From Podocnemis expansa (Eukaryota > Chordata > Testudines > Podocnemididae): a stretch of DNA of 64,000 bases. Every line of letters begins with the position of its first letter. The first letter of the stretch is position 1. The notes beneath the pieces are model-generated. The model saw only the letters and a list, made by a program, of their open reading frames with translations, was not told where the DNA came from and did not search any database. Below, piece after piece: positions 43,558-54,934 of this stretch. The DNA lies in NCBI GenBank assembly GCA_007922195.1, contig ML681995.1, forward strand, positions 14,005,879-14,069,878, written 5' to 3'. Position numbers and translations under genes: made by a program.

Positions 43558-44110
43558 TCAAAAAAACAAGGAGTCGTGTGGCACCTCAAGACCAAGAGAT
43601 CTATTTCTCGCAAGAGCCTCCATGGGAGAAGATCCCACTTCCTCAGATGCTTCGAAGATGGGTGAACTTACAGAATGGAATGAAACTAAATGCAAGGGGG
43701 TGTAAAACATAGGATCAGGTCATAGAGTAACAGCAAATCAGAGCAGTTTACAGGCTCAAACCATGGGAAGCCTGAAGTCAAATTACCTTTTGTAATGGGA
43801 AAAGAACCCATAGTCTCGATTCAATCCTGCTTTCACAGAATTTAGCTTGCATATTAATTCGAGTTCAGCTGTTTCTCTTTGAAGTCTTCATGTCCCAGCC
43901 ACATCTCTGACAACAGTCATTAACAAATCATTTATCGAGCGGTTAGAAAGATGGAAGTGCTCAGCAACTGGTTTCTTTGTTCTGTGATTTCTGATATCAG
44001 CTGTGTTCATTTATCCTTTTGCGCAGTGATCGTCCTGTTTGTCCAATGTATAAGGTGTTGGGGCATTTCTTGCACGTGACTCCAGTCTTCTGACAGCCCA
44101 GAAAGCAGGA
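43558..44110 (-). mobile_element. Penelope-like element, 5'-truncated copy
   Basis: On the minus strand a GIY-YIG coding remnant (44101-43808) is followed by non-coding sequence (through 'gacctgatcctatgttttac' and 'cattctgtaagttcaccc') and then the tail 'gtgggatcttctcccatgga' to 'gccacacgactccttgtttt'. This tail is the repeat found inverted at 1717, 8626, 34910 and 43190 and singly at 63406, which ties that family to PLEs. Confidence 0.72.
43808..44101 (-). pseudogene. GIY-YIG endonuclease segment of a Penelope-like element, broken
   Basis: The minus strand reads C-Q-K-T-G-V-T-C-K-K-C-P-N-T-L-Y-I-G-Q-T-G, then S-L-R-K-R-I-N-E-H, a GIY-YIG core with its L-Y-I-G strand and basic helix. A frameshift near 44000 is followed by D-I-R-N-H-R-T-K-K-P-V-A-E-H-F, a motif typical of PLE endonucleases, and a TGA at 43888-43890. 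A tail follows: E-T-A-E-L-E-L-I-C-K-L, G-L-N-R-D-Y-G. The RT part is absent. The full protein would nick DNA for target-primed insertion; this fragment is dead. Family assignment is from motifs only. A stand-alone GIY-YIG gene is unlikely given the repeat tail. Confidence 0.7.
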
Positions 44111-44855
44111 TTCCTGCTGCTTCCTTCCACGGAAATCATTGGTGCTCTGCCAGTATTATCTACTTGGTTTCTGAATGTGAAGGGTAAGAAAATGACTCAC
44201 TTCATCAGAGTGGCCCTTGGAGGGGCAGGAGTGGCAAACACAGCTATGGCATATGTAGAATTGGAGGAGTCGCACAGGATTGGGGTAAGCGTTAACCAGC
44301 AACAGCAAATGTGCCGTGACCTGGCAGTGCATTTGCTCACGGAAAGGAGATGATTCTGCTTCCTATGTAAAGGGTGCTGTGTAAAATGAGCCTCAAAGCT
44401 TCTCCAGTTAAAATAATAATATTAAATTTTTAAGGAGTTTGGTTCCATTAAGGACATTAGCAAAACAGAAAGTGACATGGGGTGCCCAGCCAAGGAGTCA
44501 GCATCCAGGTGTTTTCTCATTTTGTTTGAGTTTACTGACTGGATTTGCTGTTTTCATTTGTGCTCTCTGCAAATAATGAGGAAATACATTTCCCGGTATG
44601 ATCTTGTGCATGTGCAGGTGTTTTGTCTTGTTAGCATAATAACAAAAGTACTGGGAGCCAGCCATGATGTTTACATTTTCCAGATGTCTGAGGCATTGCT
44701 ATGGACCATACGTTTGGTTATTCCATGAGGCTAGCATTAAAAAAAGGGGAAAAAAACCCAGATACATTGGGTTATGGGACATGTTCATTTGTAAACACTA
44801 TTGTAGGCCATTGTGGCTTCCTGTAAATGCTAGTGATACTTAGCTGTGATACAGT
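44111..44855. other. Intergenic, nothing recognised
   Basis: No sustained coding frame or named repeat. The first about 100 bases may be further decayed PLE sequence. Confidence 0.45.
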
Positions 44856-45035
44856 GCTTTTCATTTGCAGGTCTCAGAGCACTTTGCAAAGTGAGATAAG
44901 TATTATTGCCTGCCTTTTTCAGATGGGGAAACCGAGGCATGATGTAGTTAACTTGCCCAAAGTCATGTGGCTCAGTGGCAGAAATGGAAATGGAATTCAG
45001 GTCTCTTGATTCCCAGTTATGCCAAATGCCTTCTA
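44856..45035 (-). mobile_element. MIR-type SINE
   Basis: 'ttttcagatggggaaaccga' then 'taacttgcccaaagtcatgt' and 'cagtggcagaaatgg' is the reverse complement of the MIR core and tRNA-like part. Confidence 0.75.
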
Positions 45036-46059
45036 GACTAGATCAGACAACGGCTACTTAAAAACAATCCATTCTCCCTCTCTGGTCTCCTGCTCAGAAT
45101 ACTAGGAAATCTTAGTAGTCACAGCAGAACCGACATCATGGCCAACCTATTTCAACTACCGGTCTCCTGCAGTATTGTGTGTGAGTATCCTTATCTCTTT
45201 GAACTGTACCCAAAATCCCCCATCCATACCCTCTAAACACTTTGGAGGAGTCTGGATGTGCAAATTGACCCACTGACCTGTTGTGAGTTAAACCAAAACC
45301 TCAGGGCTGAGCATTCCTGAAGTTTGGAAAAGTTTTAATCTTGAACAAAACGTTGTGGCTTGAATCCATCTCTAAATTGCACATTTAAATTGATGGTGCC
45401 TCAATGACCTCTCAGTGCAGCTGTTCTATTGTTAAATTTCTTTTATCCTTAGAAAGTTTTCCAGACATCGTTAGCTGTCTACAAATGGTGAAGAATCTTG
45501 CTTGCTTCAGTGATGCTCAATAAGTTTTCCGGCACAGTTTTAGCTAGCATAGTTTGTATCCAAGGGCAGGCTGGGTTATTTAAAGAAAACATCTACCCTG
45601 GGAGAAACTGCACAATAGACTAATTTCCCACAAGCCTTTGAAAATCTTACTGAACTCTGAAACATTCATGTTCTGGATTTTTCTGAAGGTCTTGTAAAGG
45701 AAGAGTTATAAAATTCTGTATCAAAATTCTTAGGGCTTGATGCTCATTTACACCGTTCTGGCCGTTTAAAGGGAGTTTCAAAGCCTTTATAAATCTTATT
45801 TGTCCTCACACCAAGTTCTCTGACCTGACAAAGTGATAAAGGGCCTTAAAGTAAATGAAAGGCCTTAGTAATTCCATTTGTAATTTCAGTCCTCACCTTT
45901 TAATATCTACTCTTTTATATATTTATCACAGGACTTCTTCAGCTACTCGTTCAACAAAAGGTAGTAGGTAGTTGATCATTTTATCCTTATCATCACATTT
46001 TGATCATGAAAAGCTTATAAATCAGGTCCAAAGATGAGGGGAAAGGGTAATATTTTATA
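45036..46059. other. Intergenic, nothing recognised
   Basis: AT-rich, no gene or named repeat. Confidence 0.5.
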
Positions 46060-46350
46060 CGAGAGCCTAGAGATTGTGTCATTTGTGCTAGGTGCTGTAT
46101 GTACTCATAGTAATAGCAAACCTCCCTCTCAAACAGCTTACAATCTAAAGGCTACATAGACAGTAACTAGACAAGCCCAAGTATAGGAGAGAGGAAGGTT
46201 TCTTATCCTCATTGTGTAGACAGGGAATTGAGGAAGAGGGGAAATTAAGTGACTTACCTAAGGTCATTTAAGAAGTCATGGCAGAGCTAGGAAATACACC
46301 TAGACATATTGACTCCCAGTTGAGTCCCTTAACCACTAGGCCATCCTTCA
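46060..46350 (-). mobile_element. MIR/CORE-type SINE with tail
   Basis: 'gtgctaggtgctgtatgtac', 'aacagcttacaatctaaagg', 'aagtgacttacctaaggtca' and 'gagtcccttaaccactaggc' follow in the order of a reverse-complement MIR-type element including the tRNA-like A-box side. Confidence 0.7.
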
Positions 46351-46659
46351 CTCTCTTATTAGAATCAAGACATCCATATTATCCCAACTATTTGCAAACC
46401 CTATGTAAGCAGGGGGAGAAAATATTGCTGCTCTGATATGAATGTTTTCTTTGTCTTGCATTTCATTTCTCTCTAAACTTTTGGTAAGGAAAGAAAATAT
46501 GTGCTTCCTATGAATACAGGCTTGGCAGTGATGCCAAGACTTTTTGGTCTACACAGCTGATTAGTGACGATCCTGGTCAGTTTACTGTTGAAGAGAAACT
46601 ATCCAGCAGCCTGTCGTACATTTGGGTGAATTTTATGTTCAGTTCTGTTCGAAGAACAT

Positions 46660-46795
46660 CTGAACAGTTATGCTGGATCAGATCAATGATCTAGCTAACT
46701 CAGAATCCTGTCTTCTAACAGTGGCTGATGCCAAACACTTCAGGGGGAATGATTTAACAGGCAAGCCTGAGTGGTCCATTCACTCCCAACTTCTG
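46660..46795 (+). mobile_element. CR1/L3-like 3'UTR relic
   Basis: 'tgctggatcagatcaatgat' then 'cagaatcctgtcttctaaca' and 'gtggctgatgccaaacactt' follow the conserved order of this tail type. Confidence 0.5.
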
Positions 46796-46803
46796 GGACC
46801 CAT

Positions 46804-47305
46804 GGCTATGTCTCCACTTAGAATGTTAATTTGACTTAACTTAATTCAAATTAATTAAATCCAACTAATAATGGTTAATTTGTAGTAACATGGCTCCACT
46901 AGAAGCCCAAACCAAACTAGCATGTCCATGGACAGGACTTGCTAGTTTGATTTAGGAGGCGGCACCATGGGAAGTGTGACAACATGGCACCCAAGAAAGG
47001 CCATGCCCCTACCCAATACACAGAAAGAAGGCGGCACCCTGCAACGGAGAAGGTCAAACCGCGTTAATTCGAACTAACACTTAGTTTGAATTAATGCAGC
47101 TCCATTGGGTTAATTTGAACTAATTATTTTGAATTAACTGTTACTTTGAAGTTAAGGGAGGGTTTTATAACTTCAAAGTAAGGTTCATTACTTCAGGCTA
47201 AGGCATTGCTTACTTCAAAGTAATGAAAGCCAGTGTGGTCATGCACAAATTTAGTTTGAATTAATCCTCATTAATTCAAACTAAATTCCAAGTGTAGACA
47301 CAGCC
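46804..47305. mobile_element. MITE with 'GGCTRTGTCTMCACTT' ends, built of TTAATT/GAATTAA units
   Basis: Terminal repeats 46804-46823 and 47286-47305 are inverted with 17 of 20 matches. The interior repeats short inverted words ('aatttgaactaa', 'ttagtttgaattaa', 'acttcaaagtaa'). It has no coding capacity. Superfamily is unclear; short ends and palindromic filling resemble PIF/Harbinger- or hAT-like MITEs. Confidence 0.65.
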
Positions 47306-49836
47306 TGTAATAGGTATGCCAGAGAAGTCCCGATGATCAGCTTCCCATTTACAAACAGGAGTGTAGCAACAGGTGGGCATGGGCCCACCCATCCAGTCTC
47401 CTGCAGCACCCAGCAGTGGTGCAAGCTTGCTGCTGCAACAACAAACCAGCCGGCAGCTGGCGGTCATGAGCAGTAGAGCTGTGGGCAGATGGGCAGGGGT
47501 GGGCTGCTCTCCACCCATGCAGCGCTGGCCCCGCACATCCACTGCAGCCTTTGCATGATGGGTGCAGCTGCAACTCCTCCTCCATCCTCCTCTTGATGCT
47601 CCAATTGCTGGGCAAATGGAACATCCTCATGAAGCTTGTGGTCACATGATGGGAAACAGGACTAGCTGGGCTCACCCTGGAGAGTCAGGGGTCTGGCCAG
47701 AAAACGGAGGCTGGCTATGTCCCTGGTTACAACTCTTCATGGTCCAGCTCCTCAGCTGATACAAAGCAGCACTGACTTCTGGGGAGTTACAACAGCTTGC
47801 ATCAGCCAAGTATCTAACTAGCCCCTGTGTGTCTTTGTGCCATCTGGTCCAGACTAAGCCCTGCCCCCCTTGCCTCTCATTCCTAGCTGGAACATAGCCA
47901 TTGTTGTGACTGCAATGCTTTTTGATAGATAGCTACACTGAATAATATATTATTGTAACCACTGATTGAAGGGGCCTGAGACATGACTCACATTAAATGT
48001 AATACGGAGCAGCACCTGTTTGCTGTGATGCCCTTTGCACCGCATGCTAGAGGCCAGTTAACAGGCTGATTAAAGAGATCAACAAGTATTTCAGCAATAA
48101 TTTGATGTTTAGCTTTCAGCCTGCTATTTAAATGCTAATTAACTGCTTTAACATGCCATACATGTTTTATGGATTAATAAGCAATAAGTATACAAGTTAC
48201 ACTTTTTATGTGATTTTGAATTAATTGCAGGGTGGTGAGATTTCCTCCTTTTATATACCTATTAAACCCACATAACTGCTGTTTTTACAGTTGATTGGTG
48301 TTCATTTAACATACAGTAATTGCTCTTTAAAGGCTTTAGCAAGTGCATATTTGAGACAATTTACAGTGTTAGCAATTTCCTGCTGGTGCTCCTCAGAGGT
48401 CTAGGAGAGCTAATCCTTTTCAACGCTGGGATTTTCCTGGAGGCGGGCAAACCTTTCCCCCGTGGATTGTGTGCAGAGCATTCCGCCGCTGAGACTCGCC
48501 CTCAAAAGATGGCAAACACCAAGGGAGGCTCTTGTTATTGGCAGTGAATTATAATGCAGCATGCTTGGCAGTAGCTAGGTGAACAAAGAGGATGCTTGGA
48601 TGTATCACCAAGAAACAAATCAAGAGGGATGAAGGAAGAAACCATAGAGTCTGGTAGCTAGCGTACTGGTCGGGAGGGCAGGAGAAGTGAGGTCTGGTGC
48701 TTGCCTGCAGCACCTCACACAAGTGGGTCCTATCTTGACTGCATTTTTAGCCATCAGTGTAATAGAAATGATAGTTTCAAAAAATATCTGAAGCAGTGTG
48801 CACCCTCTCCCTTCTATCCATTCCTGCTCCAGCTTTCAAACTCAACCACAATCTTCAGTGAGGGTTTTGAGTGATATAAAGAGCAACAGAGAAAAATGTA
48901 TGGGCTTTCCTTTCCCACCCAATCAGCCGTTGGAGACCTCTGCCTTGTTTTAATCTAGATGACACTGAATGATTGCTGCCTGTGGTTTTCAGCAGTGAGC
49001 ACAGAACTAATTGTGCACTGGGGAGAAATGGAACTTCATGCTGAGAAAAAGGGCAAACATTCAGGCAGTGCTACTATGGATGGCACAAGTAGCTGAGCAT
49101 GCATGAGTGTCTGCAAGATTGCCGTCTATTAAAACAGAAGTAGCTGAGAGGAAGGAAGCCAGAGAAGGCCTAGAACGTTTCAGGAAACAGATGCATAGAT
49201 AAGAGTTTTCAGTCAGATACTTTTTTCTTTGGATGTTCAAATTCCATGATGCCTACAGCTCTGAAAAGGTGAGTCTATTCATTATCTATATTTTATTTCC
49301 CTGACAAACTGAAAAGCTTGGCTGTGGAATATAGTTCTCTTTGCTATGGAGTATGATTCGCTGTAATAGCAAAATGGAGATGGATTTGTGCTAAGTGGTC
49401 GCTGAAATGTGTTTGAAAGGGACCTATGCCCTGATCTTCCAGACAGTTAGGGATGTTCTTAACTTTACTTATGAGCATAACATTAAGCATTTTTAAAGTT
49501 GTTTTTAATAAGATCTGAGCTTTATTTTTGCCTTCTGCTAACTAGAAATTTCCACCTTAAGTTACTCCACAGTTCAGATCATTCCACCACATGATTTAAA
49601 AGGAAGTACATCAGATCATACATTGAAGAATGCTTCATCTTTGACACATTTCCCTTTAAAACAATAATCTGTCATTCTCAGTTTCGGTCCAGCTCCACAC
49701 TTAGAATGTGCCTATCTTTAAACACATGAGCAGAGCATGACTGTTAGTGGGACCACTCAGCTCTTGGGCTTACCGTTGAACACATGTTGAAGTGCTTTAC
49801 TGACCCTGGATGGTACTGCCTTGTGCAAACCCTAGT
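47306..49836. other. Intergenic; GC-rich part at 47330-47760 is unexplained
   Basis: 47330-47760 is rich in GCTGC words with competing short frames on both strands but no conserved motif. The rest is AT-rich without recognisable content. Confidence 0.45.
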
Positions 49837-50157
49837 GGGTGTGTTCACACAGCAGTCTTATTTTGAAACAACAGAGGGTGTTTCAAACTAAAAAACGCCA
49901 TGTTCACATGACGTACCGTTGTTTTGAAACAACTTAAACCCCATTTGGTGATGAAACAAGGTTGTTTTGAAATGATTGTTTTGAAACAATCCCGTCTGAA
50001 CATGTTGTTTCAAAATAACTGTTGTCCGAACTTGCTATTTCGCTTTGAGCTTTTTTCCTTAATTCGAATTAACTTATTTCGAAATAATGCCTTATTTCGA
50101 TACAAGTTGTTTCAAAACAACTTGTATCGAAATAACCCGCTGTGTGTGAATATAACC
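49837..50157. mobile_element. MITE with nested perfect palindromes and 3-bp flank duplication
   Basis: Ends 'gggtgtgttcacacagc' and 'gctgtgtgtgaatataacc' are imperfect inverted repeats. AGT flanks both sides (49834-49836, 50158-50160). Inside, TTAATTCGAATTAA (50059-50072), TTATTTCGAAATAA (50074-50087) and a 21-bp-arm palindrome (50092-50135) follow each other. Confidence 0.65.
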
Positions 50158-53100
50158 AGTGAGTTGAATGGGAGGCTTTCCACTGATTTCAATGGATGGT
50201 GAATCTGAACTTTCATTCCTAACTTGTCATCAGGTTATTGATACTTGTTTCCCTCATAGACATCTAAACCCATACTGACTCTAGCTTGGTGGAAGGGGCC
50301 AGGTTTTTGCTGCGATTCCAGTTACGCTTTCAAATATTAGCGTGGGGTGACTAAGGTTATCAGTGGACACAGATGTCTCTGTATCTTCAGGTTTACCTTG
50401 TGTGCTCACACAGAAAAAGCATTTAGCTAGTTTCCATCCCTTTATTCTGAGCTGCTATTATTCTGGATGGGCAAATGGAAAGGATGCTAATCTGGTTCTT
50501 AGGAGACCTGCATGTAAGTCTGCGTGAGTTCTGGCAAGTCACTTAGATATCTGCATTACAAACAGGGTTGTGTTTGCAGCTCAGGTAGAGAAATCCATAC
50601 TAGCTTTACGTTAGTTAGCGTGACCAAAATAGCAGTGAGGATGCAACGGTGCCTGCTTTCAGCAGAGGTTGGGCAAGCTGAGCCAGAAGCCTGCATATGT
50701 ACTGTGATAACGTCAGGCTACTGCAAGGTATACCAGGGCAGGTATGTGAGCCTTAGACTTTTAAAGGCCCTTTTCCCTGCAGGCAGAGGGGAGGTTACTA
50801 CAGGGCAATTTTAAGCACTTGGACCCAGTTGAGGGTTACTCCAGGCCTATTAAAATCTGCCTCTGCTAGAGAGAAAGGGGGAAGAGAGAAAGCCTGTCAG
50901 CAGGCTGGAGACTTCCCAGGAGCAGGAGATAGTTTCCCTAAGATGGGAGCAGAGAAGGAAGACGCAGGTCCAAGCTTGCAAGAAGGGCTGATGTAGTCCC
51001 AGAGCCTCCAGGGCAATGCCATCATCTCCATGGCTCCGTAAAGAGGCCAGAAGAAGGTACCTCCCTGGGACCTGGATGTAATTAAATGCACTAGAACCAT
51101 AAACCCTCCCTAAGCGTGAAGGGTGCCCCACTGGCCTCCAACTAAAACCTGCTCTGGACACCCCAAAAGACAGAGAGAGGAGCTGAGGGGAAAAGCCAGA
51201 AGCTTTGCCCTGGCTGGGCTAGATTTGCCTCAGGCCTCTGTTGCCAGGGGAGACAGGTGCTGTTGGGAAAGGCTGCTCCCCATCCCCAGGAGGACGCTTT
51301 GCCATAGTACTTGTGCTCCTAACCCATGCCAGGGTCTGTGCTGCCTTGTCTTCACTACCGTTTTTAGCCACACTAGCTAAATTAAAGCTAGGGTGCAGTC
51401 ACAGCTCCAGTGGCAATGGGTACCTACCCTTTGGGGATAATAGCATGGCCCTACCTTGTACATTAAAGATTGTGAAGTGTTCAGCTACTATGGCAATGTA
51501 GGCCACATAAGTATGTCAGAGAGAGAAACAGACACATGCAGAAACCACCCTCCTTCACAGCTATTGAGAAATTGAGAAAATTTGGGGGCTAGCAGAAAAT
51601 CGATTACTGCTTCTGCAGTAGGAGAGAGAGCAAGAGGCCTAATGTCTGGCATTTAAGTGATACCAATATCTGAAATCCAGTACACAAGAGGTAAGGGACA
51701 GAAAACTATGGCTTGGAATCTGTATGCTGGAGAAGCAGAGTACAGTGAAAAGAAAAGCAATTTTTGTTTCACATCATTCCTTTTGAACACTTGTGGCAAG
51801 ACAGGATAATAGAGCTTAACCCCCCCCCCCATTGCTGCCTTAAAAGAAAACAGTGAAGACCTATCTTTAGTATCAAATGAACAATGGGCACTCTTTCAGA
51901 GTGGAGAAAGGAGCTGCTTTTGAAAGAGTTGTGGAAGAAAGTGCAAAATGTTCTAACTTCACATGAAATAAATATTTAAATGATAGGCAGTTGGCACTTT
52001 GTCTTATAGACGTCAGTGAAGCCCTTGCACTGCAGGTTTATATAAAACACTGGCTTGGTGCGTGACATGAGGAGAAAGGCAGCTAGAAATCTCTGAGCAT
52101 CACTAGAAATAGACATAGAATCACTAACACAAATGCTTTTCATGTTCAAAATGCTGCAGAACCCGCAACTAATTAATTAATAGTCTTATTGCAAGCTGGT
52201 GTATTTCATCTTGTCAGACAGACACAGCACAGCTCAAATTTACAAGGTCGGGAGCACTGCCTCCCATCACCAGAGGAGGAACTGTAGCCATGAAGCTCCA
52301 TCACTGACCCTTTGCAGGTAACGCTAGGCAAAAGTCTCCACTGCTGTTGTGCTAGGTGTGCACGTACCAGCCTACGTTCGAAGTAACATAGTTGCTGTAG
52401 TTTGTGAGTCTTAAGTGCCTCAATACTCTTTGTTTGTTCTACAGTTGCTGTAAGTAACCATTTCATGTTCAAGTCTGCCTAGGAGATACAGACACCTTAA
52501 TGTGAATGGGAATTAGGCATCTAAATCCTTTAGATAGCTTTGAAATTTCAGCGGAAGATCTTGGACTGATTCAGTTTAAATTAGAAAGCCATAGGACACC
52601 CACCTGGAATGAACAAAGTCTTACAGAAAGTGACTTCTGCTTACAAGGCTAGATTCAAAATTCAGTGGAGCTGAATAACATCTGGTGAGAATCTGGTCCC
52701 CAGACTTTGGGGGTTGATCAGAAGCCCATTGAAGTCCACAGAAAGACTTTCATTTACTTTAGTGGTTTTTGGAGTGGGTCTGGAGAGAGAAATTCTTACA
52801 AACTGCATTACTGCTCCTGAGTTGTGGAGAAAAGCTCTTTACTTACTAAAATTGCTACTGCACTATTGTAGCTAGCCACATTACTAGGACAGGTCAGAAA
52901 GGGATCTCGAGGCCATTATGAATGAGTGGAACAATGAGCACACAGTCCATCCTTGCTGCCTTCCTGACATTATGGCTTGTTTTTGTGGTACAGGATAGCT
53001 AATCTGGGCACCTGCTATGCTCACAGTGTAAAAAAGCTAACAGAAATTTCTGGAGCTAATTTTAAAAGGTTAGAGGAGGTTAATGGATTAGGTTGTTCTC

Positions 53101-53475
53101 TGTATTACCGTGATAGATTTATTATTTTTGAAAGAACGATGACGGTGTTTTTATATAATCCACTTCAGATGGAGCAGGTGGGATCCTGCCAATTTCCTTC
53201 CCCTGCTGAACAGGCAGTGGTGATTCATAGCAGAGTCGATGAGACCAAACCATGAATATCATCATTTTTTTTTTTTTTTTTTTTAAATCTCAAAAATTGG
53301 TGTTAGGCTCATGCCCCTGAGAACTCAGGTAAAAATTCTAATGATAATGGATGTGTCACACAACATCAGATAGGCTAGATTTTTCCCAAAGAGAATAACA
53401 TTTCTAATAGCAGCTGCAACCAATGCAACTCAACCATTGTCAGTTACTTAGTCATTGTGCCGATGATGCATCCTC
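50158..53475. other. Intergenic; possible old repeat at 50815-51245
   Basis: 50815-51245 is purine-rich and GC-richer ('gagagaaagggggaagagag', 'caggagcaggagatag') and may be an LTR-type relic; no ends were found. A short palindromic repeat lies near 52715-52785. Nothing else recognised. Confidence 0.4.
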
Positions 53476-53745
53476 ACCAGGAGTGTTTATACTGACTTAA
53501 CTGCCAGTGTGGGGCATTGTGGGATAGCTTCTGAAAGGCAGTAACAGTCAATGTAAGCAACACGGTATCTGCACTGACACTAAGTAGGCCTAACTACATC
53601 AACCTAACCATCGTGTATCTTGTGGCAGTGGTGTTAAGTCAATGTAATGGGCAAATTGTTACATTTTTAGTGTGGATACTTCCAGAGTTAGGTTGAAGTA
53701 AATTGCCTTTTGTTAATCTAGTTCTGAAGTGTAGATCTGGGCTTA
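53476..53745. mobile_element. Possible MITE related to the 'GTCTACACT' group
   Basis: The start 'caggagtgtttatactgact' and the end 'gaagtgtagatctgggctt' are weak inverted partners. The interior 'ttaagtcaatgtaatgggc' and 'agttaggttgaagtaaat' resembles that group. Decayed. Confidence 0.35.
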
Positions 53746-54708
53746 TTTTGGTTGTGCTTCAGTTCTACACCTATAAATTCAGAATAAATCAATTTATCTC
53801 ATTTTTTAGGACAAACGCATTAATGGGATGAAGCGCTAAGATGGGCAATAGGGTCTATAGACAATAGCTCTTTATCAGGTGGTCCAATAATATTGGACTA
53901 CATTGCATACTACTAGTACTTTGGGTAGTTCTTCACTAGCAGTCTTTCATCATGTGAGTCACCCAGTGCAGTAAAGCAGTCTGATAGAGTCATCTAAATG
54001 ACCTCCAAATATTTGTTTTGCAGTGGAAATGATCTTTTAAGTTTTGTAAAAAATGTGCAAGAAACTTTTGGTTTTAATAAAGTGACTATCTAAAAACCAA
54101 CCAGGTTGCTTTTTTTGGAAGGTGAGGTGGTTGCTGTAGACTATAGATACAACTGTAGTCAAATCTTAAAATTTATTTTAGTTGCCTTTAGACTCTGAAA
54201 TTAGCACTTGCAGATGTGACACTGTCTGGTCTAGGGGTGATAATTTATAATAGTAGTAGTATTATTGCAGTATTATGACAAATCCTATCAAATAAGCCAC
54301 GTAAGATATCTTTAGAAAAATGAATTTGATATGGTCATCTATATGTATTATTTTCATTTTGTGAGTTATGAATTGTATTATTTTCTATATGTATTATTTT
54401 CATATCGTAAGCTATGAATTGTAAGCTATTTCTGTATCTAAAACTTGTGCTGGGTAAAACCACTCAGGTAAAATAGGATCAGTTTTGAGGACTCATCAAG
54501 GACCCCCAGCTATATGATGAACCCAAGGAAAGCCAGAAGCTGTGCCTATGAGTCATCAGGACATGTAGGGACACACCTGTAGTTAGGGGGAGTGCAAGTG
54601 CTTTTCTTTGGTCACCTGCTGTGTTTGGGACTAGCCACATGGTAGAAACTATAACAGGCTGCTGCACCAGCTCCATTTTGTCTTCATTCCTGTTTCCTAG
54701 CTCTAGAT
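53746..54708. other. Intergenic, nothing recognised
   Basis: AT-rich. A local near-tandem duplication of 'tatgtattattttcat' and 'gaattgta' words occurs at 54340-54430. Confidence 0.5.
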
Positions 54709-54934
54709 CAGGGGTCTCCATCTCAAATCACTACAAGGGCTGCATGAGGACTACTATGTTAGCCCATGGGCCACACCATGCATGAGGACTGATACGGTAG
54801 CCCAAAAGCCGCACCACTGAAACCTTTTCATACAATGATATTGCAAATATTGATATTGATAGTGTCATTGTGGGCCACAAGAAATAACTTTCGGGGCCAT
54901 ATGCTGCCCTTGGGCTGCAAGTTTGAGACCCCTG
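54709..54934. mobile_element. hAT-type MITE with 10-bp perfect ends
   Basis: CAGGGGTCTC (54709-54718) and GAGACCCCTG (54925-54934) are exact inverted repeats. The left flank CTCTAGAT fits the hAT target preference, while the right flank TACTAGTG is a decayed copy. The interior is shared with 32303-32491 and contains an internal partial duplication of 'gcatgaggact'. Confidence 0.8.
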
